This document shows, piece after piece, positions 43,406-53,702 of a stretch of 64,000 nt of DNA. Location of the stretch: NCBI GenBank assembly GCA_963678565.1, contig OY782875.1, positions 1 to 64,000 on the forward strand, given 5' to 3'. Origin of the DNA: SKHV01 sp963678565. Lineage in GTDB: Bacteria > Bacteroidota > Bacteroidia > Bacteroidales > Prolixibacteraceae. The position numbers and the translations under genes were made by a program. Position 1 is the stretch's first letter. The number at the start of each line of letters is the position of its first letter. A model generated the notes under the pieces. It was not told where the DNA came from. It ran no database searches and saw only the letters and a program-made list of their open reading frames with translations.

Positions 43406-44968
43406 ATGCCAGAAAGAGCAATCAATATATTATGGGTCGACGATGAAATTGATTTATTACGCCCACACATTATTTTTCTTGAAAACAAAGGTTATACAGT
43501 TCAAACAGCCACGAATGGTGCCGATGCAATCGATATCGTAAAAGCTGAAAGCTTCGACATAATCTTCTTAGATGAGAACATGCCGGGATTTACCGGGATT
43601 GAAACCTTAGGAATGATTAAAGAGATCAACAATATTGTTCCGGTGGTAATGATTACCAAAAGTGAAGAAGAATCGATTATGGACGAAGCAATTGGTTCAA
43701 AAATGGTCGATTACCTCATCAAACCAGTTAATCCAAAACAAATTCTGCTCTCGATAAAAAAGAACGTCAATCAGAACGAGCTGGTAACCCGAAAAACCAC
43801 TTCGGAATATCAAATGCAATTTTCGAAATTAGGAATGCAAATCAACGATTCTTTCACTTTCGAAAACTGGATCGATGTATATCGTAAATTGGTTTATTGG
43901 GAAATGGAATTGAGTAATTCCGACGATAAAGCAATGGACGAGGTTTTGATTATGCAGAAAAACGAAGCCAATAATTCCTTTGCTCGATTTATTCAGAAAA
44001 ACTATATCAATTGGTTTGATCCCAATTGCGACGACAAACCAGTTTTATCGCCCGAGCTTTTAAAAACCAAGGTTTTTCCGGTACTCGATGAAGGGAAAAA
44101 GGTTTTTGTAATGCTCATCGATAATTTGAGATTTGATCAGTGGCGGGCAATTAGTCCAATTTTCAACAACTACTTCAGCATTAAATCCGACGACCTTTAT
44201 TTTAGCATTTTGCCCACTGCAACCATGTATGCCCGAAATAGCATTTTCGCAGGCTTAATGCCTTCTGAGATTAAGCAAATCTATCCTCAGTATTGGTCTG
44301 AAGACGACAATGAAGAAGGCGGAAAAAACAATTATGAAGAAGAACTTTTAAAAAAAAACTTAAATAGAACGGGTCGAAAAGAGAAAGTTTTTTTCGAGAA
44401 AATTACTACAGTAAAAACAGGGAAAAAAGTCACCGATTCATTGAATCAAATCTTACAATCCGACCTTTCTGTAATGGTGCTCAACTTTGTAGATATGATA
44501 TCGCATGCACGCACCGAAATGGATATGATTCGAGAACTTGCCAACGACGAAGCAGCCTACCGTTCACTTACAGTTAGCTGGTTCAAACACTCCGGATTAG
44601 TTGATCTGTTAAAAGAATTACGCGATAACAATATCGAACTTATGCTTACTACCGACCACGGAACCATCAAAGTAAATAACCCGGTAAAAGTAATTGGAGA
44701 GCGAAACACCAACTCCAACTTACGTTATAAATTAGGTCGCAACCTCAATTATAAATCAAAAGATGTTTTTGAAGTTTTAAAACCTTCGGAAGCGCATTTA
44801 CCAGCGCCCAATGTAAGTACTAAGTTTATTTTTAGTAAAAATCAGGATTTCTTTGCTTATCCAAATAATTACAATTATTACGCAAATTATTATCGAAATA
44901 CCTTTCAGCATGGTGGAATTTCAATGGAAGAAATGATGATTCCATTTATACACCTAAGCCCGAAGTAG
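43406..44968 (+). CDS. porX: PorX, response regulator fused to a PglZ phosphoesterase domain
   Basis: PorX is the response regulator of the PorXY pathway that controls type IX secretion. Residues 1-120 are a receiver domain with the acidic pocket VDDE, the phospho-acceptor Asp56 in FLDENMP, and the conserved Thr and Lys (MITKS, YLIKPV). A helical linker follows, then an alkaline-phosphatase-like PglZ domain (about 220-510) with the zinc ligands in IDNLRFDQW, PTATMYARNS, FVDMISHART and TTDHGTIKV. In known PorX this domain is a phosphodiesterase for oligonucleotides. The 520-residue length is standard. It lies 99 nt after porW. Confidence 0.94.
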   Translation: MPERAINILWVDDEIDLLRPHIIFLENKGYTVQTATNGADAIDIVKAESFDIIFLDENMPGFTGIETLGMIKEINNIVPVVMITKSEEESIMDEAIGSKMVDYLIKPVNPKQILLSIKKNVNQNELVTRKTTSEYQMQFSKLGMQINDSFTFENWIDVYRKLVYWEMELSNSDDKAMDEVLIMQKNEANNSFARFIQKNYINWFDPNCDDKPVLSPELLKTKVFPVLDEGKKVFVMLIDNLRFDQWRAISPIFNNYFSIKSDDLYFSILPTATMYARNSIFAGLMPSEIKQIYPQYWSEDDNEEGGKNNYEEELLKKNLNRTGRKEKVFFEKITTVKTGKKVTDSLNQILQSDLSVMVLNFVDMISHARTEMDMIRELANDEAAYRSLTVSWFKHSGLVDLLKELRDNNIELMLTTDHGTIKVNNPVKVIGERNTNSNLRYKLGRNLNYKSKDVFEVLKPSEAHLPAPNVSTKFIFSKNQDFFAYPNNYNYYANYYRNTFQHGGISMEEMMIPFIHLSPK

Positions 44969-44970
44969 AA

Positions 44971-46044
44971 TTAATCTTCAAGCCCCAGTAACCAGTCTGC
45001 GATAATTGTTAATGTTTCAAGTGAAATCGATTCAGGTAAACTTCTTATCTCTTGCTGAGTGCACTTCTCACACCTTTGGAACATGTGATTATGATTTTTA
45101 AGAAGCACTGTTTTATAGTTTTTATTTCCGGCCTTTTCAAGTCCTTTTTCAATTGATGATAAATTTTCAGTTGGCGTAACCATTAAATCCTTGTCGCCAT
45201 TTAAAGCCAATACAGGAACTGTTATTTTATTAAGATACAAATCGGGGCTATAGTTAATCATTTGTCGATACCAGTCTCTCTTTGCCATACGTAAATAACG
45301 CGACAAAAACATCTGGTCGTGACCATAATTCATATTCATTTTTTTCAGTTCATCATCGGATTGCTCCTCAAGCCAATTTTGAAACGTTGTTCGCAATTCT
45401 GGTTCAACATCAACATCTATAGGAGTATCTTTCACCACCTTAAACATCAATGTATATAAATTCATATATGCCTCAACAAGCGATTGCTCTATATCTGGGC
45501 TAGATTCTAAAAGTGCCCTGTTTTGCAAAATAAGGCTTTGGTAACCATCAATTGCAAGGCCAGCAAGCGAAACAACAAAACTAACATCTGGCGACTCGGC
45601 AGCCAACATAAAAGCAACTGCTCCTCCTTCGCTATGCCCAATTAAGCCAATTCGAGAGGTATCAATCATTGATTTTGATTTAAGCAAATCAATTTCAGAC
45701 AACACATCGTTTGCAAAATCACGAGTCGTTGCAACATCATAGTTTCCTCCACTTTCCCCCACTTCTCGGTCATCCATTCTTAAAACGGCAAACCCCAACG
45801 GAGTTAAATAGTTTGCAATTTCATAAAAGGGACGATGGTTGGCAAATGTTCCATCACGATCCTGCTTTCCAGTTCCTGAGATAATAATTACCGCCGGAAA
45901 TCGGCCAATTGAATCGGGATAGGTTAAGGTTCCACAAAGTGTTATCGAATCGGAAGAACAACATACTTCTTCTGAAAAATAAGTTTGTGCATTTACCGAG
46001 AAAAAGGCACAAATTATGAATATGACACTAAAAACTATTTTCAT
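44971..46044 (-). CDS. Exported alpha/beta hydrolase
   Basis: A 357-residue exported hydrolase with signal peptide ending SVNAQ. The fold elements are present: oxyanion strand VIIISGTGKQDRDG, MDDREVGESGG, nucleophile Ser138 in LIGHSEGGA, the acid in LNGDKDLMV and the terminal His in KNHNHMFQ. It resembles dienelactone hydrolase/esterase-type peptidase-like enzymes of Bacteroidota with no fixed substrate. It converges with porX, whose stop lies only 2 nt away. Confidence 0.88.
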   Translation of the reverse strand: MKIVFSVIFIICAFFSVNAQTYFSEEVCCSSDSITLCGTLTYPDSIGRFPAVIIISGTGKQDRDGTFANHRPFYEIANYLTPLGFAVLRMDDREVGESGGNYDVATTRDFANDVLSEIDLLKSKSMIDTSRIGLIGHSEGGAVAFMLAAESPDVSFVVSLAGLAIDGYQSLILQNRALLESSPDIEQSLVEAYMNLYTLMFKVVKDTPIDVDVEPELRTTFQNWLEEQSDDELKKMNMNYGHDQMFLSRYLRMAKRDWYRQMINYSPDLYLNKITVPVLALNGDKDLMVTPTENLSSIEKGLEKAGNKNYKTVLLKNHNHMFQRCEKCTQQEIRSLPESISLETLTIIADWLLGLED

Positions 46045-46059
46045 TATAAACTAAAAGAA

Positions 46060-46092
46060 AAACTTTCCCTCCGGTATCGGAGGAAAAGTTTA
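46060..46092 (-). terminator. Intrinsic terminator of the T9SS cargo gene
   Basis: AAACTTTCCCTCC and GGAGGAAAAGTTT form a 13-nt stem with one mismatch around a GGTATC loop. On the minus strand a T-rich run follows (TTTTTCTTTT). Confidence 0.75.
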
Positions 46093-46136
46093 TATTAATT
46101 AATTGAATTAACAGCGGTACAAATAAAAACTATAAG

Positions 46137-47741
46137 CTATCGTATAATTGACAGTTTGCTTGTATTTGTTCTGCCAAGCTTGTTGGTTAACTGAATTAGA
46201 TAAATTCCATTTTTTAAATCAGCAACTTCCATTTGATTACAGAATGTACTAGATTTTACCACCTTACCACTTAAGTTATATAATTTAACTGCAACGTTTT
46301 CAGAAAAATTAATATATTCAGTTGCAGGATTCGGGTAAACGTCAACATCTAACAATTGAACTGATCTGATTCCTGTATAAATAACACCATCGTAAGGGTT
46401 ACATCTCACAGTATCTGAATTTTCAGAGAAACCTGTACTATATCCTACAGCAACAAAAATTCCGATGTCTAAACCGTAAGTATCGCCATCCTCGCTATAG
46501 CCCACAGCACTCCATGAAGGAATATTTACAATTGTTGAAGTTTCAGTTGTTTCAATAGAACTACCCCATTCGTCATAATAAACTTTGTAACTTTCTACTG
46601 AAGAAGTAGTCTCAGGTGCATCCCAGCTTACGCTTAAATCGTATGAACCATCTTCTTTTACATCTGAAACTGAAAGAATACTTAAGTTCTCTGCCGGAAT
46701 AACTCCATCATCAAATAAAGTTAATGAAACCGAATTAGAGATATTACGGGTGGTTCCATTAACTACTGCTAAAACTGCATAAGTATGGTCTCCATTAAAT
46801 GCAGCATTAGCTGTAGTGTAGCTGCTACCTGTAATAATTTCGCTGATCAACGTATCGCAAATTACCTGATAACCTGTCACTTCTGCAGAAGCAGAAGCTG
46901 TCCAAGTTAATTGGACGGTATTAACAACCGAACCATCACCTGTTTTGGCAACAACCTGAAGATTTGTTGGAGCATAATCAGGACTATAAGCTTGATAAAC
47001 ATACTCTTTCTCAGAAACATAATAGCCCCAGCGGCTAACCGATGTTTGTACCTCAGATAAAAGATTATTATTCTCATTGTAATTGTACACGATTGAATAA
47101 GCTCCAGTTAAAGTATCAAGATACTGTCCCTCATAATATATAGAGGCCTCTTCAGTAGTAAGCAAATCATTGGTATACTCATAATCTGTTTTACTTAATA
47201 CAGTAGTATCTTCGCCTGAAATATACGACTGAATTCCTGTAGATAATAAACCATTTTCAAAGGTATAATCAAAATGAGACCAATAAGTAACCATTGAACC
47301 ATCAGCTGACATCGCTTTCCTGTCCTCATAATAACCATTGATATAGTTTTCGAATAAAGTATAAGCAATAACTTCATCGTTCGCATTTAGCGAATTCTCT
47401 TTTATTAATTTTCCTTCTGAGTCATACTCATAAACTGATTTCGAAGAAAAAGTCCAAACGTTGGTACTACTTCCCCAATAGTAAGTTACTGCTTCTGATT
47501 TTAACCCTTGTTCGTTATACGCATAAGTTATTTTATTAGAAGAAGTAAGTTCCATTACCAACTGCCCCTCGGCATTATAATAATAACTGGTTGAAGCTAA
47601 TGGAGTATCCGGCTTTTCAGTATCAATTGAATAACTGTAAGAATCTACAGTGCTAACTTTCATAGTAGTTTCTGAATAAACTACAGTTCCTGACATAAGC
47701 AAGGTTATGCCTAAAATAATTAAAGTAAAAATCTGTTTCAT
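46137..47741 (-). CDS. Secreted protein with FN3 domains and a T9SS type A sorting domain
   Basis: A 534-residue exported protein with a signal peptide at the start. Residues about 40-270 carry imperfect Tyr-rich repeats of the RHS-like or DUF-type kind (YNAEGQLVMEL, YEYDSEGKLIKEN, YNENNNLLSEV). Two fibronectin type III segments follow (APTNLQVVAKTGDGS, ENLSILSVSDVKEDGS). The C-terminal 75 residues are a type A T9SS sorting domain with VYPNPATEYINF and GIYLIQLTNKLG. It should therefore be secreted by the system to which porW and porX belong, and is anchored or released at the surface. No enzymatic domain is visible. Confidence 0.85.
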   Translation of the reverse strand: MKQIFTLIILGITLLMSGTVVYSETTMKVSTVDSYSYSIDTEKPDTPLASTSYYYNAEGQLVMELTSSNKITYAYNEQGLKSEAVTYYWGSSTNVWTFSSKSVYEYDSEGKLIKENSLNANDEVIAYTLFENYINGYYEDRKAMSADGSMVTYWSHFDYTFENGLLSTGIQSYISGEDTTVLSKTDYEYTNDLLTTEEASIYYEGQYLDTLTGAYSIVYNYNENNNLLSEVQTSVSRWGYYVSEKEYVYQAYSPDYAPTNLQVVAKTGDGSVVNTVQLTWTASASAEVTGYQVICDTLISEIITGSSYTTANAAFNGDHTYAVLAVVNGTTRNISNSVSLTLFDDGVIPAENLSILSVSDVKEDGSYDLSVSWDAPETTSSVESYKVYYDEWGSSIETTETSTIVNIPSWSAVGYSEDGDTYGLDIGIFVAVGYSTGFSENSDTVRCNPYDGVIYTGIRSVQLLDVDVYPNPATEYINFSENVAVKLYNLSGKVVKSSTFCNQMEVADLKNGIYLIQLTNKLGRTNTSKLSIIR

Positions 47742-47786
47742 ACTAATTGCTTTTAGTGATTACTTATTTAAAATCTAATGTTTTTA

Positions 47787-49799
47787 TTATTTTCTTAACA
47801 ATTCGACTACGCAACTAATCTCATCGGCCAATTCTGAAGGGCTTCCATTGTAGCCAGTTGATCTCCAACGCAATCTGCCGTTGGCACCTATTATCATTTT
47901 TTGTGGAATTCCTGAAAAATGGAATGCTTTAGCATAGGTAGAATACAGGAAGTCATGTTTCCCGCTTTCTGGATTTTCATTATCAATCAGAACAGTAAAA
48001 TCGTAATTTTCTTCTGTAAGTAATTTTTCGATTTGTTGTTTATAGTCGGCACTGTATTCCATTGTTGACACGAAAAGGAAGACCACATCTTCATCGTTTT
48101 TGTACTTGTCTACGACCATTTGCATTCCGGGCATAGCTGCCTTACACGGTGCACACCATGTTGCCCAAAAATCAAGAACAATAGTTTTCCCTTTCAACTT
48201 AGCCATATCAACAGTACCACCATTTAACTTTTCCAATTCAAAAAGTTCGATAGGCATATTGATTAACGAGTTGGCAACCTCCTCTTTAAGTGCTTCTAGT
48301 TGATCACCCAATTTCAGGCTATTTAAATATTCGTTAAAACCATCATCCGATTTATGCTTTTTGATGTATTCTTCCTTTAATATTTCAATCATTTCTGGAG
48401 TAGCTGCATTTTCCTTTACACCAGCTATTACGACTGGAAGAATCTGCGATGAATTTCCAGTTTTTTCGAGCATCGCGATATAGAAATCAGAGAATTTAGC
48501 TGATTGCCCCTTGTAATAAGAAGCGATTTTTTGCATTAGCTCTAGTGCTTTGTTTGTGTCTCCTGTTTCATCCAGCACCTTAGCATAATCTAGCAATGCA
48601 TCTTTCCTTGTTTCGTAAAAACGATTATTCCATTCTATTGGAGAGTAAACCATTTGATCGATACTCCGCGGACGATTAATGGCCTCATCGATGAGCAAAT
48701 CGGCATATGGACGAAGCGTCTCCGTTTTTACATCCCCTCTTGAATAAGGTATTTGAATAAGATGCCAAAAAAATGTTGTTAGATAACTGTAAGGTATCTC
48801 ATGTATGTATTCTTCAAGCAGTCCGTATTCTTCGTGATTTATTATTTGGTTATACACTACACTCTGAAAATTTTTACCTAAATACATATAGGCTATTTCA
48901 GTTGGAGTATCACGAAAATTTTCAAATGGGAAACGCCTTACAAAAGATTGCATTGCCTTTTCTTTGTCCTCTATTGATTTTGAAATTCTGGATATTCGTA
49001 ATATTTCTTTATCACGTGCTAAAATACCATCGGGATATTTTTCAAGCATTTTTTCCTCGATAAGTTCGGCCAAATCATTGTTTCTTAAAATCTCGCGAGT
49101 ATTTTCAAGTGCATGATACAAATCCAGCTCAGTAACTTCATTCAAACTATCAAGTTTCAACAAATTGTACACATCGCTCTCAATAACTTCAAATCGATTA
49201 GGTTTATCTGTTTTTGCAAGAGCTTTTGCACCAAAATATGCCACATGTTTACGCTCTTCAGCGTCATGTTGTATCTCTTGGTTACACCAATACCGCAGAA
49301 CCTCATTATCTACTTTTAGCGAATCTGAGATATAATCCGGTATTGAATATTTCTCGAATGATTTGGCACGTAACAGTCCCCAACCAATATAAGCTGATGG
49401 AATATTTTTGTTTTTATCGTCAACAGTAAAAGCAGTATAAGTTTTTTCCCCACCAGTATCAACTTTATTATCTGCTGTAAATTTCAAAGTAACTAATGCT
49501 GTATTTTCTGGAACATCAAATTTTCCTTTCCACAAGCCTGAACGATGTTTCAACGTAAGGTCTTGTGCAATCCAATGATAGTTTTGCCAAAAATAGACAA
49601 CCGCTTTAATGTCTTCTTCGCCAGCTAAATTGGTTAATTCACTGTTGTAAGATATCTCGGTAGTTTGACCAACAACAGTCAGCTCAGGAATATACACCAT
49701 TGGTTTATCCTGTTTCTCATTTCTACATCCCGAAAACAAAAAAGTGCTCAAGATTGCTACAATACTAATTTTCAAAAATTTGCTCATAAGTTTATTCAT
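47787..49799 (-). CDS. TlpA-like thioredoxin lipoprotein
   Basis: A 670-residue predicted lipoprotein (signal ending FLFSGC). The N-terminal part has a DUF-type beta domain (about 30-130), then a long helical TPR-like region (about 150-500). The C-terminal 140 residues are a TlpA/ResA thioredoxin domain with the redox site WATWCAPCKA and the cis-Pro segment FHFSGIPQ. Such proteins act in the periplasm as disulfide reductases or isomerases, here attached to a membrane. The start at 49799 overlaps the upstream stop by 8 nt; an internal Met 4 codons later also fits. It is the last gene of the SusC/SusD operon. Confidence 0.85.
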   Translation of the reverse strand: MNKLMSKFLKISIVAILSTFLFSGCRNEKQDKPMVYIPELTVVGQTTEISYNSELTNLAGEEDIKAVVYFWQNYHWIAQDLTLKHRSGLWKGKFDVPENTALVTLKFTADNKVDTGGEKTYTAFTVDDKNKNIPSAYIGWGLLRAKSFEKYSIPDYISDSLKVDNEVLRYWCNQEIQHDAEERKHVAYFGAKALAKTDKPNRFEVIESDVYNLLKLDSLNEVTELDLYHALENTREILRNNDLAELIEEKMLEKYPDGILARDKEILRISRISKSIEDKEKAMQSFVRRFPFENFRDTPTEIAYMYLGKNFQSVVYNQIINHEEYGLLEEYIHEIPYSYLTTFFWHLIQIPYSRGDVKTETLRPYADLLIDEAINRPRSIDQMVYSPIEWNNRFYETRKDALLDYAKVLDETGDTNKALELMQKIASYYKGQSAKFSDFYIAMLEKTGNSSQILPVVIAGVKENAATPEMIEILKEEYIKKHKSDDGFNEYLNSLKLGDQLEALKEEVANSLINMPIELFELEKLNGGTVDMAKLKGKTIVLDFWATWCAPCKAAMPGMQMVVDKYKNDEDVVFLFVSTMEYSADYKQQIEKLLTEENYDFTVLIDNENPESGKHDFLYSTYAKAFHFSGIPQKMIIGANGRLRWRSTGYNGSPSELADEISCVVELLRK

Positions 49800-51441
49800 C
49801 TATCCCTTCTAATTTCACGCACATATCATTAATTTTTCCAAACCTGGTAAAAACATGGGTTGGTGCTTTTAAATTCACAGTTCCGTCGGTTTCTTCTTTA
49901 TTGTTTAAATACCCTGAAGCACGGTTAATTTTAAATTCGTATAATCTGCCTTCTATGCCATCCCAAGTAGCAACATAAAGAAGGGTTCCGTTTACACCGT
50001 CAAGCGGATAAAACCAATCGGTATTGTATATCTTCATTGCAGTAATTACCTCGTTACTTGAAAACGGATCGTTAATTTTTGTTGCAACTTTAGTTGATGA
50101 TGCATAGCTGTATGAATAGATATTTTTTTCGGAAGCATATAAGAAGAAGTTTCCTAGTGGGCCACAGTCGTAAAATTTAGCATCGTATATTTCGTCCTGT
50201 TCGCTTAAGTCATATTTATTCACAGATAATTTGTGAATCTCTTCGTTTTCAATTTCATTCAAGTCCTCGTCGTAAAAGGTTGCATGTTTATTAAAGTTGG
50301 CACGATAAAGTTCGCGATTGTCACCATCCTTGAAAACGGCAAAAGCATGCCCATTAAATCCTTTTCCAAGAAAAAGGATATCCTTACCAATTTTGTTTAC
50401 ATCGAATTTATTGGAACTGTTTTGTTCGGGTAGAGCAATTATTTCCTCTTCTTCCCAAAAAGAAAATGGAATACGGACAAAACGCTTACCAATATTATCG
50501 TACATAATTGCCGCATGCCCAACAGAAGCTGCACACTCGTCTGCAAAGTATACAAATGGAGCTAGATCAATCTCGTTGGCAAATGAACTTGCAGGCTTTA
50601 ATGCTTGTGAAAACTGGTAATCCCAGTATTGAGACGCCTGATTATTTATGTTGTGTATTTGCCCGTTGTTAATTAATATGGTAACATTATTACATCGCTG
50701 CCCGTGGTTTGCAAACTGTGGTAAAATCGTTCCTGGTTGCGATTTAAACATCTCTTGGTTTTCATGTAGCAACGCAAAATCGGTAGCATCTATTAACAAA
50801 AATTCTTCATTGGTTCCTACATAAATGTAATTGATAACCGTATTATTTACCCGCGATGCCGAAACAAAATTTGGAATTCCTGATATTTTAGTTTCGTTAA
50901 CCGAAGAGTAAATATTGTGTAACCACTTTAGCGTATCGAGTGTAGGAACAGCATTAGTTGTAGCAATGTAATCGAGGTCGCTTTCACCGTTGCTATTAGT
51001 ATGCAAAATAACCATCCCCGAAACAATACTAGGCAAAATATTAACCGTATACTTTACTTGCGAAACTGTTTGATCGGTTGTATTGGTAATGTAAAGCACA
51101 ACAGCATAGGCATCGGAATTGGGCGACTGCTGAATTTGAACTTTCAGGTTACGATTGGTTGAGAGTACCTCTATTTCAGATTCATCCTTGCTCCATACAT
51201 CCTTATAGATAACCCATTTATATTCAAGATTACTGGTATCATCTTCGAACAAAGCAAATTTGATATTGGGAGTTATAGACAGCGTATCGTACTGGCTAAT
51301 ACTATACGACAAACTTACCCCGGTAGTATCAACATAGACTTCGTTCAGGTCGATATAATCGTAGCTGCCTTTATCTTCGTAACAAGCATGTACCAACAAT
51401 ACAATTCCTGCTATTAATAATATTTTATTTAAATGCTTCAT
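49792..51441 (-). CDS. PKD-like family surface lipoprotein
   Basis: A 549-residue predicted lipoprotein with signal ending LVHAC directly followed by YEDKGSYDYID, a motif typical of the PKD-like lipoproteins found downstream of SusC/SusD genes. About residues 25-160 form an Ig/PKD-like fold, and the rest forms a beta-propeller-like region of repeated strands. The ATG at 51441 is used because it gives the lipoprotein signal; upstream in-frame ATGs would overlap the DUF4843 gene. It is likely displayed on the cell surface as an accessory binding protein. The ligand is unknown. Confidence 0.83.
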   Translation of the reverse strand: MKHLNKILLIAGIVLLVHACYEDKGSYDYIDLNEVYVDTTGVSLSYSISQYDTLSITPNIKFALFEDDTSNLEYKWVIYKDVWSKDESEIEVLSTNRNLKVQIQQSPNSDAYAVVLYITNTTDQTVSQVKYTVNILPSIVSGMVILHTNSNGESDLDYIATTNAVPTLDTLKWLHNIYSSVNETKISGIPNFVSASRVNNTVINYIYVGTNEEFLLIDATDFALLHENQEMFKSQPGTILPQFANHGQRCNNVTILINNGQIHNINNQASQYWDYQFSQALKPASSFANEIDLAPFVYFADECAASVGHAAIMYDNIGKRFVRIPFSFWEEEEIIALPEQNSSNKFDVNKIGKDILFLGKGFNGHAFAVFKDGDNRELYRANFNKHATFYDEDLNEIENEEIHKLSVNKYDLSEQDEIYDAKFYDCGPLGNFFLYASEKNIYSYSYASSTKVATKINDPFSSNEVITAMKIYNTDWFYPLDGVNGTLLYVATWDGIEGRLYEFKINRASGYLNNKEETDGTVNLKAPTHVFTRFGKINDMCVKLEGIDE

Positions 51442-51463
51442 TTTTTGTCTTAAAATGGTGGTA

Positions 51464-52225
51464 TTAATTTGATCCATAATAGATTTCTTCGAGAATAGCA
51501 GCATTATCGTCAACATAAATAGGCCCGTATAATTTCCGATATTCTTCGTAAGCTACGTTGAGTTCTCCGGCAAAGTGCTGTACTTCCGCAATGGTATAAA
51601 CTCCTTCTTCACGTTCGGTTGTAACACGAGCAGTCATAGGCCAATCAATCAATCCCAAAACATCAATGGCAAAGCGATACTTATTATTGCTGTATGCTCC
51701 GAAAAAATATTCTGGCCAATTATCAGGCTTCAACAAAATATCACCCCATGTTAATTTGAATTGCAAATCGTCGATAACTCCTGTACCTAAGTCTCCGTAA
51801 TCATTCAACTCTAGCAAAATTGAGACAGCTTCTTCCTGTGTATCCTCGGTTCGGTATAACACAACGGGTAGATACGAAATGTATTCGCCTGCTTTCATTA
51901 CACCATCGAGCAATTTATAGTGAGTACCTTTAATAGCGGTACTGCTATCGATTACAACATTGGCCGAAAAATTTCTGTCGATATCTGCTAAATCTCCCAT
52001 CAGCCTCACCTTTATTTTGAAAGTATCAGTCATTAAAGCCGAATTTTGCAAAGCGAAAGAATAGTTCTTCTCCGACACTCGATATTCAACAGACGACTGC
52101 ACTGTGCGCTCATAGAAATAAACTTTACCATCGAGCTGGTAGTCCATCACCTCGTTTTGTTTGCATGAAAACAAAGTGATCAAGACCAACATTCCCTGTA
52201 ATATTTTTATGTACTTTTTACTCAT
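51464..52225 (-). CDS. DUF4843 family lipoprotein
   Basis: A 253-residue predicted lipoprotein with signal ending ITLFSC. The domain has a Calx-beta-like strand pattern with VRLMGDLADIDRNFSA, a KGTHYKLLDG segment and a C-terminal region with LKPDNWPEYFFGAYSNNKYRF in part. DUF4843 proteins regularly accompany SusC, SusD and PKD-like genes and have no known function. The ATG at 52225 overlaps the end of the SusD gene by 8 nt. Confidence 0.82.
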   Translation of the reverse strand: MSKKYIKILQGMLVLITLFSCKQNEVMDYQLDGKVYFYERTVQSSVEYRVSEKNYSFALQNSALMTDTFKIKVRLMGDLADIDRNFSANVVIDSSTAIKGTHYKLLDGVMKAGEYISYLPVVLYRTEDTQEEAVSILLELNDYGDLGTGVIDDLQFKLTWGDILLKPDNWPEYFFGAYSNNKYRFAIDVLGLIDWPMTARVTTEREEGVYTIAEVQHFAGELNVAYEEYRKLYGPIYVDDNAAILEEIYYGSN

Positions 52226-53684
52226 TGTCTCTTCCTCCATATTCAATTTCATCATCAGGAATTGGGAATATGTAATTGGGGGCTACATACGAATATGTTA
52301 ACTCTCCACCAGTAACTGATGGTACTTTTATATAAGTAGCATTCAGTCTTTTGAAATAGTAAAATAACTGACCTTCGCACATGAATTCTTTAGCATACTC
52401 CTTATATATTTCATTCTGAACCTCCTCGCTTCCAAGGCTCTCAGATAAGTCATCTGGCAAATTTCGTTGTAGGCGAACAGTGGTTAGATAGCCGATTGCA
52501 GACTCAATGTCGCTGTTTTGTAAAGCACATTCGGCAGCAATATAATAGGCCTCGCTAATACGCATAAGCGGCATTCGGTGTAAAAAAGCCATAGTTGAAC
52601 CGCTAGGTTGTTTTAACTTGGTCGACACGCGAATATTATCGCTTGACAATAATGTTGTTAAATACGTGTATCGGTAATCGCCATAATAACCCGATTTATT
52701 CAATTCATATAGCCCTTCATAATTTTCGTCTTGCATGTAGAGCCCACTTTTTCCTGTAAAATAATTGCTATACGAATCGTTCAAATCGCTATCGTATAGT
52801 GCAAAAACAAGTTCTTCAGAAAAAACATAGTTACGGTCACCGGCATCTGATGTCGTGATCTCGGTTTCAGGTGTCCATGTAAAAAAGCTTTGGTTAATAA
52901 TTTCAAGTGCCGCTTCTGAAGCCTTTTCATAATTGGACATGTACAAATAGATACGTGCCTGCAACAACTTTACGGCGTAGTAATTGAATTTATAAAAGCG
53001 ATCTCGCTCATAAGTCTCGTCATAAAAGCTGCTTTCATCTGCATTTATAACCGGATCGATCACTAAAAGAGTTTCTGCAATACTTAAATCGTTTAGTGCT
53101 TTATCCAATACCTCATGAACAGTAGACAACGCTGTAACTTTTGTACTTACTAACTTTATGTAAGGAATTGCATCGGCATTAGGTTGTGCTGCATATGAGG
53201 GAGCAAATAAACGTAGCAGGTCGAAATGAAGAAAAGCCCTTAAGCCATATGCTTCGCCTTTTATAAGATTGTAATTTCTGCCGGTAAACATAGACTCATC
53301 GGCAGTTTCGATATTGGCTATTAATTCGTTCACATTGGCGATGGCATTATACATGTTAAGCCATATAGTATTGATTACTGATACCGATACTTCGTTATCA
53401 TAATTGTACAGCGAAGGATAATAATATGAATTAGAAGTACCTTCAATACCTGTATAATATTGAGCCAATACATCACTCAAGCCAAAAGTTAGCTCACGGC
53501 CATAAAGCGAACCATCAGTCATAAGCAGATAAACTCCTGTAAGTGCATCTTTATAACCCTGTTCCGAACTAAAATTGTCTTGCGACTTTATTTCAGTTTT
53601 TGGACTTACATTAAGCCACTCATCGCACGATGCCAGCGTAAAAATGGATAGTAAGCCTATAATTATTAATTTATTTCTTTTCAT
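52218..53684 (-). CDS. SusD/RagB-family nutrient-binding lipoprotein
   Basis: SusD-type lipoproteins form a lid over the SusC channel and capture the ligand. The 488-residue protein has the lipobox TLASC, the start DEWLNVSPKTEIKSQDNF, the TPR helices (GEAYGLRAFLHFDLLRLFAPSYA, RIYLYMSNYEKASEAALEII) and the C-terminal IPDDEIEYGG. The tetratricopeptide framework is typical, and length is normal. SusC lies 18 nt upstream; DUF4843 overlaps its end. Confidence 0.93.
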   Translation of the reverse strand: MKRNKLIIIGLLSIFTLASCDEWLNVSPKTEIKSQDNFSSEQGYKDALTGVYLLMTDGSLYGRELTFGLSDVLAQYYTGIEGTSNSYYYPSLYNYDNEVSVSVINTIWLNMYNAIANVNELIANIETADESMFTGRNYNLIKGEAYGLRAFLHFDLLRLFAPSYAAQPNADAIPYIKLVSTKVTALSTVHEVLDKALNDLSIAETLLVIDPVINADESSFYDETYERDRFYKFNYYAVKLLQARIYLYMSNYEKASEAALEIINQSFFTWTPETEITTSDAGDRNYVFSEELVFALYDSDLNDSYSNYFTGKSGLYMQDENYEGLYELNKSGYYGDYRYTYLTTLLSSDNIRVSTKLKQPSGSTMAFLHRMPLMRISEAYYIAAECALQNSDIESAIGYLTTVRLQRNLPDDLSESLGSEEVQNEIYKEYAKEFMCEGQLFYYFKRLNATYIKVPSVTGGELTYSYVAPNYIFPIPDDEIEYGGRDNE

Positions 53685-53702
53685 AACTTTCCTTTTTCTC
53701 TT

